Shown here: positions 1-14,200 of the stretch, piece after piece
Layout: each line of letters begins with the position of its first letter
How positions within the stretch are numbered: position 1 is the stretch's first letter
NCBI GenBank assembly: GCA_003024175.1
Contig: MDYQ01000025.1
Location: 62,001 to 126,000, forward strand
Length of the DNA stretch: 64,000 nucleotides
Source: Planoprotostelium fungivorum
Taxonomy: Eukaryota > Evosea > Variosea > Cavosteliida > Cavosteliaceae
Direction: 5' to 3'
Position numbers and translations under genes: made by a program
The notes under the pieces: generated by a model
What the model saw: only the letters and a program-made list of their open reading frames with translations
The model's database searches: none
Told to the model about the DNA's origin: nothing

Positions 1-222
1 ATTATGATTCTTTTCAGGCTCAGAGGTGGTCGTGTTCTTAGTGATGAGATAGCTCAATCTCACACGATGAATATGGGTTGGAGGTGAGGTTGTTTGGCTC
101 AATTATCATCGATCTGCGTGATATATTACAGCCGACTAGCTTGTATCGTGTGCCCAGGATGTGTCTACTCTATCTATTTTCATTTCAACCGAATGTTACA
201 CGTGACACAACACGCGAGGCTT
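1..222. other. window edge, possible 3' end of a plus-strand gene
   Basis: A TTTTCAG acceptor-like site at about 11-17 is followed by a short open plus-strand stretch ending in TGA near 86-88. It could be the last exon of a gene that begins left of the window. Nothing in the roughly 22 residues is recognisable. The rest, up to the PPIL4 stop codon, looks like shared 3' untranslated DNA between two convergent genes. I cannot confirm the exon. Confidence 0.2.
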
Positions 223-2113
223 TTATCGGCGAGAAGACCTTCTATCTCCATCACGGTCTCGATCACTTCGACTGCTCTTGTGTCCTCCATCTCTGTCCTC
301 TCTCCTTCTATCGTCCCTCCTATCCTCCCTTCTATCATCCCTCTTGTCGTCTCTCTTCTCCCTTCTGTCGTATTCCCTTCCTCTATCTCGGCCGCCGTCC
401 CTTCTTCTATCCTGATCTACCTTCAGTAACGAGAGACACCATCTCGTCTCACGTTGTCCTCTTCCCTCTTCCTCTTGGGCTGTGGTACATCATCCAACAG
501 CAGACCGTAGTTTCCTTGGTCTCTTCCTTTCACTTTCATCTCCACGTTGTATCTCTTCGCTCCCTTGTCACCACCGAGTGTGGGTGCTATCTGTGACACG
601 TCTTCAGTTCAATGGTTCGTTGGTGGAGAGTGTGACGGAAATAGTTCACCTGCGGCTGGCCTTTGTTGCCTCCCCACATGACTTTACCTTCTCGACTGAT
701 CCACTGTTTACTCACAGACTGAGAGAAATCCACTGGAAACAATAAATACGAATAAAATCGATTTTCTCATTATAGATGGAGATGAGAACACGAGACGAAC
801 GATGAAGATGACATCTCACCATGGATGCGACGATCGTCGATGAGAACATTGTCCATCTTGAAAAAGGCCGCCTCACAGTCTTTGTGATTCTCAAACTCGA
901 TGAAGGCGTAGTTCAGACTGTCTCCCGTCTTCCAGTCTCGAATGATCTCGCACCTGGATGGGTCAGTGACTTTTCAATGAAGAATTTCTCACTTTTTGAT
1001 GGGACCGAAGCGAGAGAAGATGAGTTCCAAATCTTCATCTTGTGTCGCCTGATGTTCGATGAGTTGACTGTGGTGGATGTGTGTGATGAGATGAACTCAT
1101 GATGACTCACTGCGTGTAATTTACAGACGAAGAGAACGTTGTCGGGTGGTTTCGCATCGGCATCTGGCATGTCTCCGATCTGAGGATGATATGAGTCGAT
1201 GTGTCACGACATCATCTCATCTCACGATCTCCAACAGGTGCTCTCTCGATTTGGCTTCTTTCGATGCCAATTCTTCATCGATCTCTTCTTGTGGTCTCTC
1301 GTCAGGTTTACCAATCTTTTCAAATTCTTCTTCGTCGAGAAGATTGGCCCACTGCTCTGTGCTCTCATCAGTCCATGTTTCATATTTCATGTCTTTTGTT
1401 GGATAGGTATGAAGATGATATGCATCACCTTTTGGTGGTAGAGGTGAGCGATCTGGAATCTCCAAGCCTTTTGGATCATCAAAAGGATCATCCAAGATGA
1501 TGACGTGTCTGATTCGAATGACCTTCATCATGATTAATGTATGACGTCCTTTCTATGTCTTCATGTCACCTGAAGAGGTTTGCCTTCTTTATCGCAGTAC
1601 GCGTCATTGATCTTCTCCAGAGTATCGAGTCCCTCGACGACTTCTCCAAAGATGGTGTGTTTCTCGTCGAGAGCAGATAATGCAGGAGCGGTCGTAATAT
1701 AAAACTGAAATGTATAAAGAAGAGAACATTTGGATGCTTATTCACTTGTGAACCGTTGAGGTTGGGTCCTGGATTGGCCATAGCTACCATTCCAATCTTC
1801 TTGTGTTTCAGATGAGGTCTGATCTCGTCCTCGAAGTATTTTGCCTGCTCTCCATACAAAAGTCTGTTTTAAGTGTTAATGATGGACGAATCAAAATGTG
1901 ATACACTCACCCATAGACAGATTCACCACCTTTACCGGTGTTAGTTGGGTCTCCCGTTTGTATCAGAAAATCCTTCTGTATGTTGTGAAAGAGGCAGTTG
2001 TTATAATACTTGATCTTGCACAACTTGAGAAAGTTTCTCGTTGCATTCGGACAATCATCGACGAACAAGTCTATCGTCACGTCGCCTAACGACGTCTCTA
2101 TGAGCACGGACAT
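223..2113 (-). CDS. PPIL4: PPIL4-type nuclear cyclophilin with RRM and Arg/Asp-rich tail
   Basis: Peptidyl-prolyl isomerase-like 4, a nuclear cyclophilin associated with the spliceosome. Exon 1 (2113-1911) starts [20 protein letters not shown] and carries the cyclophilin core, including [20 protein letters not shown]. Later exons give [40 protein letters not shown] and the linker [16 protein letters not shown] that is typical of this family. The RRM has RNP2-like NVLFVCKL and RNP1-like [10 protein letters not shown], split by introns. A short reading seems to stop at 587-589, but splicing past it opens an exon containing [20 protein letters not shown] and then a tail of alternating Arg and Asp/Glu at about 225-400, ending SSRR. 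That tail matches the charged C-terminus known in this family, so I place the stop at 223-225. The gene is divergent from HYDIN with 140 bp between the start codons. Confidence 0.9.
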
Positions 2114-2253
2114 GCTGTCGGTGATGAATGCGATCTGTTTGAGATGCGCTGTTGCTCTTTCGCGGAATGTTCAGTGACACCAGTTGACACGAGAACACTA
2201 TATATAGATCGAAATTAGCTGTGGCAGGAAAATAAGAAACCTCATCTGAGCCG

Positions 2254-5200
2254 ATGAGCTCTATGAAGAGACACCATATCAAACAGAATGCACCACCTGC
2301 GACGGTCGTATCGCGTATAGAGGATCCGGCACGCTTGAACTCCGCCGTGGGATTGACTGAACCGTTGTTTCAAGCATTTCCATCAGAGATCTTCTTTACA
2401 AAGTATTCACCATACGAAATTTATGAGGCTACATTATCTCTGCGAAACAATGACAAGGTGAGATAGAGGATCACACGTTGATACGATCGACATCGTGTTT
2501 CTCAATTATATTTCAGTTCACGCGATCGATCTCTTTGAGCTTACCAGAGTCCACTGTATTCACCCTCTCCTCCACATCAGAAGCGAAGAAGATTGCAGCT
2601 GGCATGTCTGCGACTTACAAGATCCGCTTTGCACCCGATTCTAAATCCGATTACGAGAGTACCATCACGTGCATCACCGACAGAGAATCCTTCATCATAC
2701 CCATACGAACAGTGGGAGCGAGAGGCTTCTTAGACACACCTCCATCAGTTCAGATGGACAGGTGTCCCGTGAAGATGTCCACTGTTCGGACGCTGTTGAT
2801 CAGGTGAGAGCTTTGACATGACGTTTTGGATTAAAAAAGGCCAGAAACACTGGGGACCGAGTTGCCAACTTTTTTTTCAAAAGCAACTCATCGGATGGCA
2901 GCATCATCAAGGTGTCACCTGCCACTGGAAGACTCGAAGAGAACGAACGCCAACAGATCGAACTGACGTGTATCCCTGAGGTATGTTACATCTTTTGCGC
3001 GTCTGTGCATCTGATGGATGTCAGCGAACGGGAGAGTTAAAATGTGGATTTGTCGTCGTGTATGATACAGGAGAAGAGGTTTACGTACCATTAGAAGGAA
3101 CAGCAGTGAATGCAGACATTTGCCTCGAGCGAGATGTGATCGAAGTTCAGCCGATCTATCCAGGATTATACTCAGAGACACGTTTTCACATCAAGAACAA
3201 CAGTGATCACAAGGTGATTGACGACATCATCCAACATCATCTCATCTTCCAAAGGCCAAATTCTCTTGGAGAAAACGAGTGAAGCAGGAAGAAGACTCGA
3301 CGAACGAAAACACAGAAGAAGATGAGACTATCGACAGATCCCACCTCCTCTATCACGATCCCGTTTTCGACATCCATCCTCTAGAAGGAGAGCTGTGGCC
3401 GGGAAATCAGATCGACTTTGTCATTCGATTCAGACCGGAGACGGAGCAGCATTACACCAGCAAGGCTCACTGCGAGATAGAGGGTAGAGAGGGCAGGTTA
3501 GCTCTCACTGTCAAGGGACAAGCACTGGGTCCCAGAGCAGTCTTCTCCGTGCAGTCTGTGGACACTGGCAGTATGTATGTCAATACTTTGTATAGAAAAA
3601 CACTTTTCATCAGAAATATCTCTGAGGTGGGACGCTAAGCACACCGTACGGTGATGACCTCATGATCAGGTTCCCGCCGTATTTCAACTGGGTCGATACA
3701 CCCATCCGATCGGATCTAAATTCAGCTTCACGCCCAGCGAAGGCTCCCTGCAGCCTGATGAAGAGAAGGAGATCGAGGTGATCATGAGGCCAGATCATTT
3801 GGGAGAGTTCAACGTAGATTTCGAGTGGAACATCAAGGTGAACGTTGTAGTCTGGCGGGAGACTGATTGTATCAGACGGCCGCATTGCCGTTGGTGTTGA
3901 ATTTCAAGGGTCAATTGTTCGGTCCCACTTTTCACTTCGAAGAGAAAGTCATCGATTTTGGTGTCGTTTCTTACGGTTTCCCCTTCAAACAAGTGAGTTT
4001 TTTTTCGCTTTCTTCATTTTTCTATCCTTCTGTCCCATCGGATGGACATCAACTTGAAATAAGAGATATAATATCGATGTCAAGAGAGAAAAGTATGACA
4101 CGTGATGTTGATCTCGAAACAGATTGTACACTTGCAAAACACTTCGGAGATTCCGATGAACTATCAACTGCGCATCAACGCAGAGACCCCTGCCGAAATC
4201 GAAGAGTACAGCATCGAGCCTTCCTCCGGCACTCTGGGTCCGTTCAAGTCCCAATCGATTCGAGTTCTCTTGCGCTCCATGCTACCACACGTTTACAAGG
4301 ACAATCGTCTCATCATGGATGTCGATTGCGTCGGACAATCCGTAGCTTCCGTTCCCATTGTCGCACATTGCAAAGTCCCCCAGGTGATACCGACCGATGA
4401 GTCTTCTCACCTGACGCATTGTAGATCTATCCTTCCACCAATACGATCGATTTCGGTGCCATATTCGCAGGTTTTCGCTACGAGCGTCAGCTGACCTTTC
4501 ACAACGACACGGAATTACCCGCCACCTACGAAGTCATCGTGCAAGATGAGATCTCACAGTTCAGTGCAGTGTACGACGTGGACGAGCCAGAGGGGGTTGT
4601 AGAGGGCTACTCGAACAAGGTCGTTCGCATCTTCTTTACGGGGAAGAGGCTGGGAACGATGAACTTGCCCGCTTACTTTCGAATCAAAGGGAGCTCTTCT
4701 CCACCGATCGAGGTAGATCTTACGGCCGTGACGTCTGGACCTTCTGTGCAGCTCGATTTCAAGAAGGACAAGCTTAACTTTGGACGAACGCCGGTGTTGA
4801 CTCGAGTGGAGAGGAAGATCAAGCTGACGAACGAGTCTCTCGTGCCCGCACATTACTCGATTACGATCAAGGGAAAACCCAATGTCTTTTCGATATCGAC
4901 GGAGAAGGGAGTCATATTGCCGAATCATTCATTCATATTGGTCATATCAGTGAGTTCATTCGTCACACTCTATCCTTCCGTGATTTGACGTATAACGATG
5001 GGAGACTGAATAGTACACATCAGGCTTATCTGGATGATACAATCACCTTCAACAGCAAGATGACCATCGACATCGTCGATTCCAAGCAGTACGTCATCCT
5101 ATTGAAGGCGCAGGGAGAGGGCGCCACCATCGTCGCGCGAGAAAACTTGAACAAGATTCAATTTGGAAACTGCTCCACCAACCAGATCGTGTCGAGGCAA

Positions 5201-8200
5201 ATTACATTAGAGAACCAAGGTAGAAGGCCCCAACTGGTCAGCTGGATCAGCGACAAAGAGAAGAGGAACAAGAAAGTCATAGGAAAAGATGGGCAGGAGA
5301 ACATTTATTTCAAAGTGTCTCCCGATTCGATTCACATGGAGCCAGGTGAATCATGATCTCAACGTTCGACACGTTCAGATCTTAATCCATCGTTACAGGA
5401 ACGTCTCAGATCTTCACAATACAAGGCTTCAGCCCGGTATCCCATCGTGTAGAGGAGAAGTTTATGTGTCTCGCCCTCGTTGACAAGTACAACACGACCC
5501 TCTTCGAGAGCGAAGTGTCGATTCACTTTGAGAATCCATTGTTGCAGTATCCAAAGACGGTTCGTTTCTCTTGGGTCTATCAACCAGACGTGCCCGCTTC
5601 GGTCATGGTGAGCGATGATGACGAGATGACCGATCGTGACTGATGGTGTCTGAGGTACAAACGGTGTCGCTGTTGAACGCTTCTGCTTTTCCCGTGGAGT
5701 TTATGTTGGTGTGTCCATACCCATTCAAAACGCAAGAGAAGGAGATCCGTCTCCAACCCGCTGAGGTGACCGATTTTCCCTCCATTTCCTTCAATTTTAC
5801 TACTATCTCGTCTCTGTGAAAATTCGGCCGAGCTGACGTGAGAAACAACAGACGAGCCAGATCGAGATCTTCTTCGATCCTTCAGCCAAAGTTGATCGCG
5901 TCAGTGGAACGATCGAGAGACAAGTCACCATCCTCTACAAGGAACACCCACAGAGAGATACCATCCATCTCTTGGGAGAACTATCCTTCCCCAACGTATC
6001 GTTCGACGTCAGTCGACTCAACTTTGGTTGCATCTTGAATTACAGCGACAAGAGGAGCTACGTCAAGATGACAAACCACGGGAAGATATCGGCGGATTAC
6101 ACTTGGCATTTAGACAGCAGAGAAGACGATCCGAGATTCATACATCCAGTGAGAAATGAATTCACGCTGCAAACTGACATCTGCTCAGGTGTTCGATATC
6201 CTTCCTGTGAGAGGAACTCTCCATCCTGGTGAAACGGAGACGACAGAATTCATCTTCCACTCACACATGGATCACAAGTTTGTCTCCAGTGCTCTCTGTT
6301 CGATATCTGGAGGTGTGTCCCACAGATTCTCCACGATGTGACGTGTATCAGGTCCAGATTATGAGATTCCCATCAGCGCCGAATCGTCCAACATCCAATA
6401 TCGATTGGACAAGAACGTCGTCGAATTCGGCCTCGTACCACTTGGAAGCACACAGAGCCGTGAGATCACTCTACTCAACACCGGAAGAGTACCACTACGC
6501 TATCTCGCCACCTGCCGCGATTACACAAAGTGGATGAAGATCTCCCCGGCCAGTGGAATCGTACAAGGCAATTCCACACAGAAGATCCAGCTGACTTACC
6601 AGACGGCCATACCAGAAAAGATCGAGGGAAAGATCACGATCGAAGTACTCAACTTTGACACGCAGGAGTTAACGTTCTTCGCGGAAGGAGTCTTCCACCA
6701 CATCATCTGTTCACTACCTCGTCACCCTGATCCACACTTTTCCGCTCTATTAGAGCAGATCAGGACGTCGGATTCGTTTCTGGCTTACGCCACGATTCGA
6801 GATTTATCTCTGACGAAATCGATCTTATATGGGAAGACGACTTCATCTTCTACATCGGGGACGATCATCACGGAGAATGCGGGTTCAGCGAACCGTGACC
6901 TATCGCAACAGGTGGACGCGTACGTTGGTTTTAAGGTTTAACGGTAGTCAGATGATCGCCATGGAGGCGGAGGTAGAGAGGCTCATGATCAAAGAATACG
7001 TCGAGAGGGCCCTCGAAGCTGGAGAGCCCGTACTGCAGAACTCGAGGCTTAAAAAACAGACGTCTCTCGTTCACAACGACAGCGACAACTTGGAAGATAA
7101 GGGCACGTTCTTCTTGGCCGAATACGTCTGCAATTTCGGCGACGTAGTGAAGGGTGGCCTGAGGAAGAGGAACTTCCGTATCACAAACAACGGCAACCTC
7201 CCTGTCCTCTTTGAATTTCCGAGGAACGTGAGAGATTTGGGTCTACACTTGGAGCCGGAATCGACGACGAAACTGTCTGGATTCCCAAAGCACGATTCTC
7301 AAATGTTCAAAGTGACCTTCCAGACGAGCGAAGAGACGAAATTAGGACTGATCGAGCACCACGTGCCCATTTATTTGAAGGTAATATACTCGCTCGAGTC
7401 ATCTCGCTGACGAGAGACAGGACGGACCGGCGTACAAGATTATCTTCCGCGCCAATATCGTGACGCCCAACGTATCGATCTCTTCTGAACGACTGGATTT
7501 CGGTCGCATCATCGTAGGCCACCGCAGGGTCATCACGGTTCAATTGGAGAATATCATCACACTACCCATAGAATGGAACTGTGGTAATCCTCTCCACAAG
7601 AGTTCGAAAGAGTCTGCCGCGTTCAACGTGGAGCCGTGGCAGGGTTGGCTCGAACCTGGAGAGAAGGTCAACGTGAACGTGTCGTTCACACCGAACGAGG
7701 AGAGGAAGTGGAACTACAGCATTCCAATCAAGATTGCGAAGAATCCTCACACGTATCTCATCACGTGTAAGGGTGAAGGGGCCATGTACAATCTGCACTT
7801 TGAACCTTCCCCCATCAAGATCGGACCGGTCTTACCCTTCTGCTGTGATGGTGCGATCGCTTACGTCGTGAACGATACAGATCTACCTGCGGAGGTGATT
7901 GTACAGGACAAAGTCTCATCATCTCACCTTCACAGATGTACTCACTCGATTTCGACAAGCAATACCTGGAAGAAGAAGAAGCACTCAGGCATGCCACGGG
8001 CTACATCGACGATGTCATCCTGTTACCTCCACGATCTCCCGGTGATTCTCTCTTGAATCTTCTTAACGAACAGAAGGCAACAGAAATGAGAGAAGAAGAA
8101 CCGGTGAGACATCTTTCCCACGATCTCTCCTCACCTTCTCCATCAGGTCCGTCAGGCTCTACCCACGGTACAGATCACGAACTCATCCGCCGTGATCGAA

Positions 8201-11200
8201 AACTTGGACGACTCGGCTGCAAATATCGGCCCCGCCCGGTATTTCATACTCCATGGCTGTCAGGGATCAGGCAAGACGACCATTGCGGGCCTTCTGGCCA
8301 AGAAGAAGAGATTGGGCATTATGACCATCGACAACGCCATCGAAACGAGTCTATTCGACGTCAATATCGCCCAGAAGATCAGGAAATTGGCACAAGACAG
8401 AGAGGAAGATGAAGCGAGCGTGCTGAGAGCTCTGCCCGAGCCTCTCTTGGTGGACATGATGATGTTCAAGTTGAAACAAGTGGAGAGCCCCACCGGTTTG
8501 ATCGTGGATGGGCTCATGTCCAACTATGTCACGTCTGAGTTGGCTCTGTCTGCGTTGTTCCAGGCCATGATGCAACTGCACGTCACGAACGCACAGCTCA
8601 TCGTGCTACAGGCAGACAAGAATTACATCAAGTCGAGAAAGATGGAGCGGTGGTATTCAGCAGAGAAGGAATTGCAGGAACAAGTGAGGACGTTCGATTG
8701 CATCATTGTCTGAGCAGAGAAGGTGAGGATATTGGGAAGCATATCTGAGAGCGAATACGACGCGATGATGTGGGAGGAACAACAAGAGTTTGATACACAA
8801 CGCGCTCTACTGAAACAGAAGAAGAGAGAGTGTATCGAAGCGAGAAAGAGAGAAGCGATGGACTACATCCGTCGCATTCAAGTGAGTTACATCTTTGCTC
8901 ATCGAAGTTGACAAAACGAAGGGAGCAGAAGCGAGAGTAAAGAAGATGGCAAAAGAAGCAAAGGAGACGAACGCCAGCAGGGCCCGGAGGAGAACGAAAT
9001 CGAGAACGGCGGAATCGAACGTATCGTCGTTCAGTATCAACACGAATCTGTCAAAGTTGACCCCCACGACGGATCGATCGAGTAGAAGAAAGACACCAGA
9101 GGTGAAAATCTTACCCACGATCGTACACATCAAGTCGAATCATCACATCACATCATACGACCACACGTATCACATCACATCGAATGCATCATGGGTGACT
9201 ATTGATCAATCACTCAGCTGACACGAGCTGCCGATACAATGAAACGTGGTGCCAGCACGGTCACCTTCCCCAGCAGCAGCGTAGTGAGTCATACTTCTTC
9301 CCTTTCCCTCTCAGACAACTCTCCAGCAACCTTCTAAATCCACCGGCAACGTCTCCGTCTTAGAAGAAGACTACATCGAGAGTGAAGATGTAGTACAGCC
9401 CACAGACGATGAATACTTGACCCTCTATTCGGATCGAACTGTGTCCATCTTCCAGAACACGCTATCGTCTCTCCTGGCCGTGGCAGATAAGTATTTTGAA
9501 GATGGTAAGGGGAGCCACACGAAGGCAAAACCAAAGGCGGCCAATGTGAAGGGAAAGAAGAAGAAGCTGCCGACATCTGCCGATGGAGAACAGAAGGAGG
9601 TGGAAGAGGAGACCGTCGTCTTGGATGCGAGATACACGATCCAATACGAGATATACGGTTCCGCAGATCAGGTCGTAAACGAGTTATCTGATTCACTGTT
9701 CGGTCCAGAGCCAATCGAGGTGACGTGTACAGTTTAGAAATGAACTGACCTCCCGGGAGAAGGAGGTCTTACCTCTCATCCCTCAGATTGTACCAGAGAC
9801 CGATACACCCGCACAGCAGACTCTGGAGATTCCTCCACCTAGGACGTTCGAGATGATCAAGAAGCCGAGCATGCGCAGGGCCAGGAGGCCTGAAGTCATG
9901 TACTTTAGTATCCTCACTCCGAAAGAGGGGGTAGCCATCACAAATCACGATGTCGATGTGCCGCACGAAGATATTGTGGTGGGAGAAGAAGAGAAGAAGG
10001 GAGGGAAGAAGTGAGATCGTCATCTCCTTGTTTCGTTTCAAAATCATCAAGCGATCTGAAATTTATCTATATCGCTTCATATCTGAATGAGATTCGATTG
10101 CATTTGTATCATCAATTGACTCTTGAAGGGATAAGAAGACAACAGACAAGAGCCGATCGAGAAGGGGTCGGAACGATCTGGTGCCGAGTGTAGAGACCGT
10201 TCGAACCGATGAACAGGCCCTGGTGGGCTCCACCAACATCCGCAGGATCGATTGCACGGTAGAAACAAGATGGATCATTCCTCCCAAGAGCAGCCGACCA
10301 CTGCTCATCTGCTTCTCCAACGACAGAGGAAAGACAGAACAGAAGCTGACGTTCGGCATCATGGGGTCGTCCAAGACCATGTCTTTACCCTGCTCGGGCG
10401 TTTCTGCATTCCCCACCATCAACACAGACGTCAAGCACCTCTTCCCCCACGTGACATATGAACATTAGAAGGAATCGAGTCTTAACGTTCTACAGGTCTT
10501 CAATGCAGCGGAAGCGATGGAGAAGGACAGACAGAGGCTGAACCTCAAGAAATCGAGAGAGAACACTGCACCCATCAAGACATCTCAGCACAAGTTGAAC
10601 GGCAGAGGTTTCGATTTCGGACCCCTCCTCATCGGTAAGACGAAAGACCTGATGGATCCCACGAAGAATTCGGAGCACTTTGAGAAGATCAAGATCACGA
10701 ACGTGGGACCAATGGATTTAGAGGTCGAGTTTGTCCTGCAGAAGGATGTGAACTGCCTTAACTTTATGTTGAATCCCACGTCTCTCAACGTCAGGAGGGG
10801 AGAGGTGAATTCGATATCTTCCTTCTACTATATCCTCACACTCTTTCAGACGCAAGAATTGACCTTGTGGTGTTATCCAAAGACATTGGGTGCATTCGAA
10901 GATAATATCGTCTGTCTCATACGCGATAACCCGGATCCCTTCTTCATCCCCATCAGCGCCACTGGATCGAAGCCCATCTTGGAGGCAGAGAGGACAACCT
11001 TAGATTTCGGTCGATTGCTCGTGAGAAACAAGGACACGCAGTACTTGGTCCTGCACAATCGATCACCTCTGGACTTGTGCTGGAAGATCGCTGGGATAGA
11101 AGGCATCTCTGACATATCGATCCCACAAATATCCGGCGTTATCGAGGCCAATCAATCGTTCAAGGTGAGTTTACATCGTGTCGCACCGTTCGTGTGGATG

Positions 11201-14200
11201 AATCGTGACACTGACAGGTGCCGGCCACGTTTGAAGCGAACCAGGCTGTTGTTCACAAGAAGATCGTCAGACTAGAAGTGACGGACACTTCGAACGTCCT
11301 TGGTATCTTACAGAGCATCCCCATCACCGTACTCGCAGAAGCTTACGCCGCAGCCGTAGATGTATGCCACACATTTTCAATGGAATTCTCACGATATATC
11401 AGTTGAACTTTCCAAAGGGCTCCGTTTCACAACTCAACTATGGAGTCCTCAAAGTGTTTGAAGAGATGAAGCAGAGCCTCATGCTGAGGAACAAGGGAAA
11501 ATACAACATGAACTTCAAGTTCACCGTCCTCAATCACACCAAGATGTTCAACATCACACCGTTAGAAGGAAGCATATCGCCTAACGAGAAGACACTCACC
11601 ATCAGCATCGGATTCAGGGCCGAATCAGAGGTAAACGAGATACGACACGAAGATGCTGACGTCAGTACGCAGGTAGAGATCAAGAACAGTGTAGAGATCG
11701 TGTGTCACCTGGTCGATCCCATCACAAATCAGCTCATCTCAAAGATTCCGATTCACGTCAACGTGAGGGCCGTTTTCAGTCGGTATTCAGTTTCCCCCGA
11801 GAAAGGCATCAACTTTGGTCCGTTCATCTACGGAAGCAAGAAATCGAAACAGTTCACCATCACGAATGATGGAGAATTCGAATTCAAATACAATCTGTCC
11901 CGATTTGTAGAGGGTAGACCCCCCACGGGCGAGGTGAGCGATGGAGAAGATATGGAGGAGTGATGGGAACAGGTGACGAACGATGCCGCCGCGCCGAACA
12001 AACAGCAAGGAAAGAAGAATACGGTGAAGAGGGCAGATATGCTGACGCTGGGTGATTTTTCAGTTTCTCCAGCTTCTGGTACAATCGCTCCCAACGGTGG
12101 AGTAGCTAAGATCAACGTGGAGTACAGTGCCGATGTGAGTTTTGATACTCCACACGATATCGACCCATATCATCACGATATCGTATCATTCATCTCACTC
12201 TCAAATCATCTTACTTGATGTCTCACGATATCACAGAGTGGAAGCATCGCCATGGAAACAATGGCCATCGACGTCAGCGACAGAAATCCCTCCGAAGCTT
12301 CGTCAGGTTTCTCTTACGAGTTCCTGGGAGAGTCTTGCATCGCGGGCATCAACACAACCGATTTCAATTCCATCTTTGAAGAGCAGACAGTCGTCAGACG
12401 TTTGGACTTGAACAAATCGAGGGGCAACGTCTACGCCATTCACGAGAGGGTCTTCTCATTCTCTTCCATCATATTGGGACAGATCGTAGAAGAGAGAGTC
12501 AAGATCACAAACAACAGCAAGGTGGGAGACATGTTGAATCTCTTCAAGAGTTCAGCCTCATATTGACATCAGGTGGCCTGCACGGTGAATTTGGCCGTAG
12601 TACCTCGAGCCGGCTCGACGAAGGACAGCGCAAAGGAAGAACTTCCGTTCGAAGTCAAACCCAGGAAATTGAACATCGCCCCGCAGGAGTTCGCCTTCGT
12701 CACGATCACTTATATTCCGACAAAGATACAAGTGTATTCAGCTCTATTCGAGGCCATCGTGCAGGGTAGTATCGATCCCAAGAGCAATAAGCTCAGTTTC
12801 GAATTGAGAGGAGAGGCCACTCTACCCCAAGTGGTCGTGCAGGTACCCACCCTGAAGAACAAACAAGGTATACCCACGCTCAGATTCAAGAAACTCTTAC
12901 TAGGAAGGGTTCAATCCATGCAGATCGTTCTACACAACGACGGCATCATCCCTGCCACCGTCAAGGTGTGAAACATCACACATCATCGATGTGACATAGA
13001 CCAGGTCGATTCGCAGAGCATCACGAAGGGATTTGACATCGCCGGTCTCGATCGCTGGTTCATCGTCGATCCGAAACAATCTCAGGCCGTGGAAGTCACT
13101 TTCCATCCCACCGAAGTCAAATCGTATCAGATGGAGCTGCGGCTCCGCGTGCAGAACAACCATTTCGAGAACGCGGTCATCCTCGCCACGGGAGAGTGTT
13201 ACGTCTCCGACGTCACCATGGAGAATCTGCCAGAAGATTCAGACGATGAGCTTCAGTTCGGTGAATCACCAGCGGGGGTACCCAAAAGCATCACGTTCAG
13301 TCTGGCGAATCAGAGCACATCACCGGTACGGTTCGATTGGAGGAGTCATCACGATTTCATCTTCTCACCTGGTATCGGTCACTTGAATGGAAAATCATCA
13401 AAGAAGATCACGGTGACGTTCAAATCGAACGAACCGAGACAGCACAAGGTGATGGGATCACATCTCGATGGTGAACGAGACTGATGAAGGGATAGGGTCT
13501 CTTGATCGCCTGCAAATTGCAGAGAATCAAAACGAGTGGAACGGCGACGGCTTACGAAGAGTTGTGGGACGACACGATGAGACCGAAGGAGGCCGAGCCT
13601 TCTTTCCGCATCTTGGAAGAGATCAAGAGCTTGGAGCTGAGGGCTTTTGCCGTTTCGGACGTAGCCAAATACGAATTGAAAGTGAGCAACATCCAGTTCA
13701 AGAACACATTGATGTTCCAATCTCGATCGGTACCGGTGCAAATCAAGAACACATCGAACGCCACGATGTCCTGCACCTGGCACATCCCCGCGTTAGAAGG
13801 AGCCGTGAGTCGAAATATCATCGAATTTCACGTGAAATGTCTTAGGATCTGCCCTTCATCATCTCACCCGAGAAGAGTGTCGTTCCTGCCGGCGAGAGTG
13901 CAATCACCACACTCACTTTCAATCCGACCGACGCAGCAGAATACCGCACACGGTTGTACGGTAGCATCCCCCACCTCCACGTACGTACCGTACTCGCGCA
14001 TCATACTGACACCGCGGCAGAGCGGCCAGCGACAGCCTGAGATCGACATCGTCGCCGTATCATCACGACCTCTGTGTCACTTTGAATTGGCCGACAGTGA
14101 TTACATCACGGGAGGAAGGAGAAATCCAGAACTGAGAGGCCCCGACGGTAAATTGGGCTCACTCGACCCTCGAACGAGAGTCATCGAGTTCCGCTCCTGT

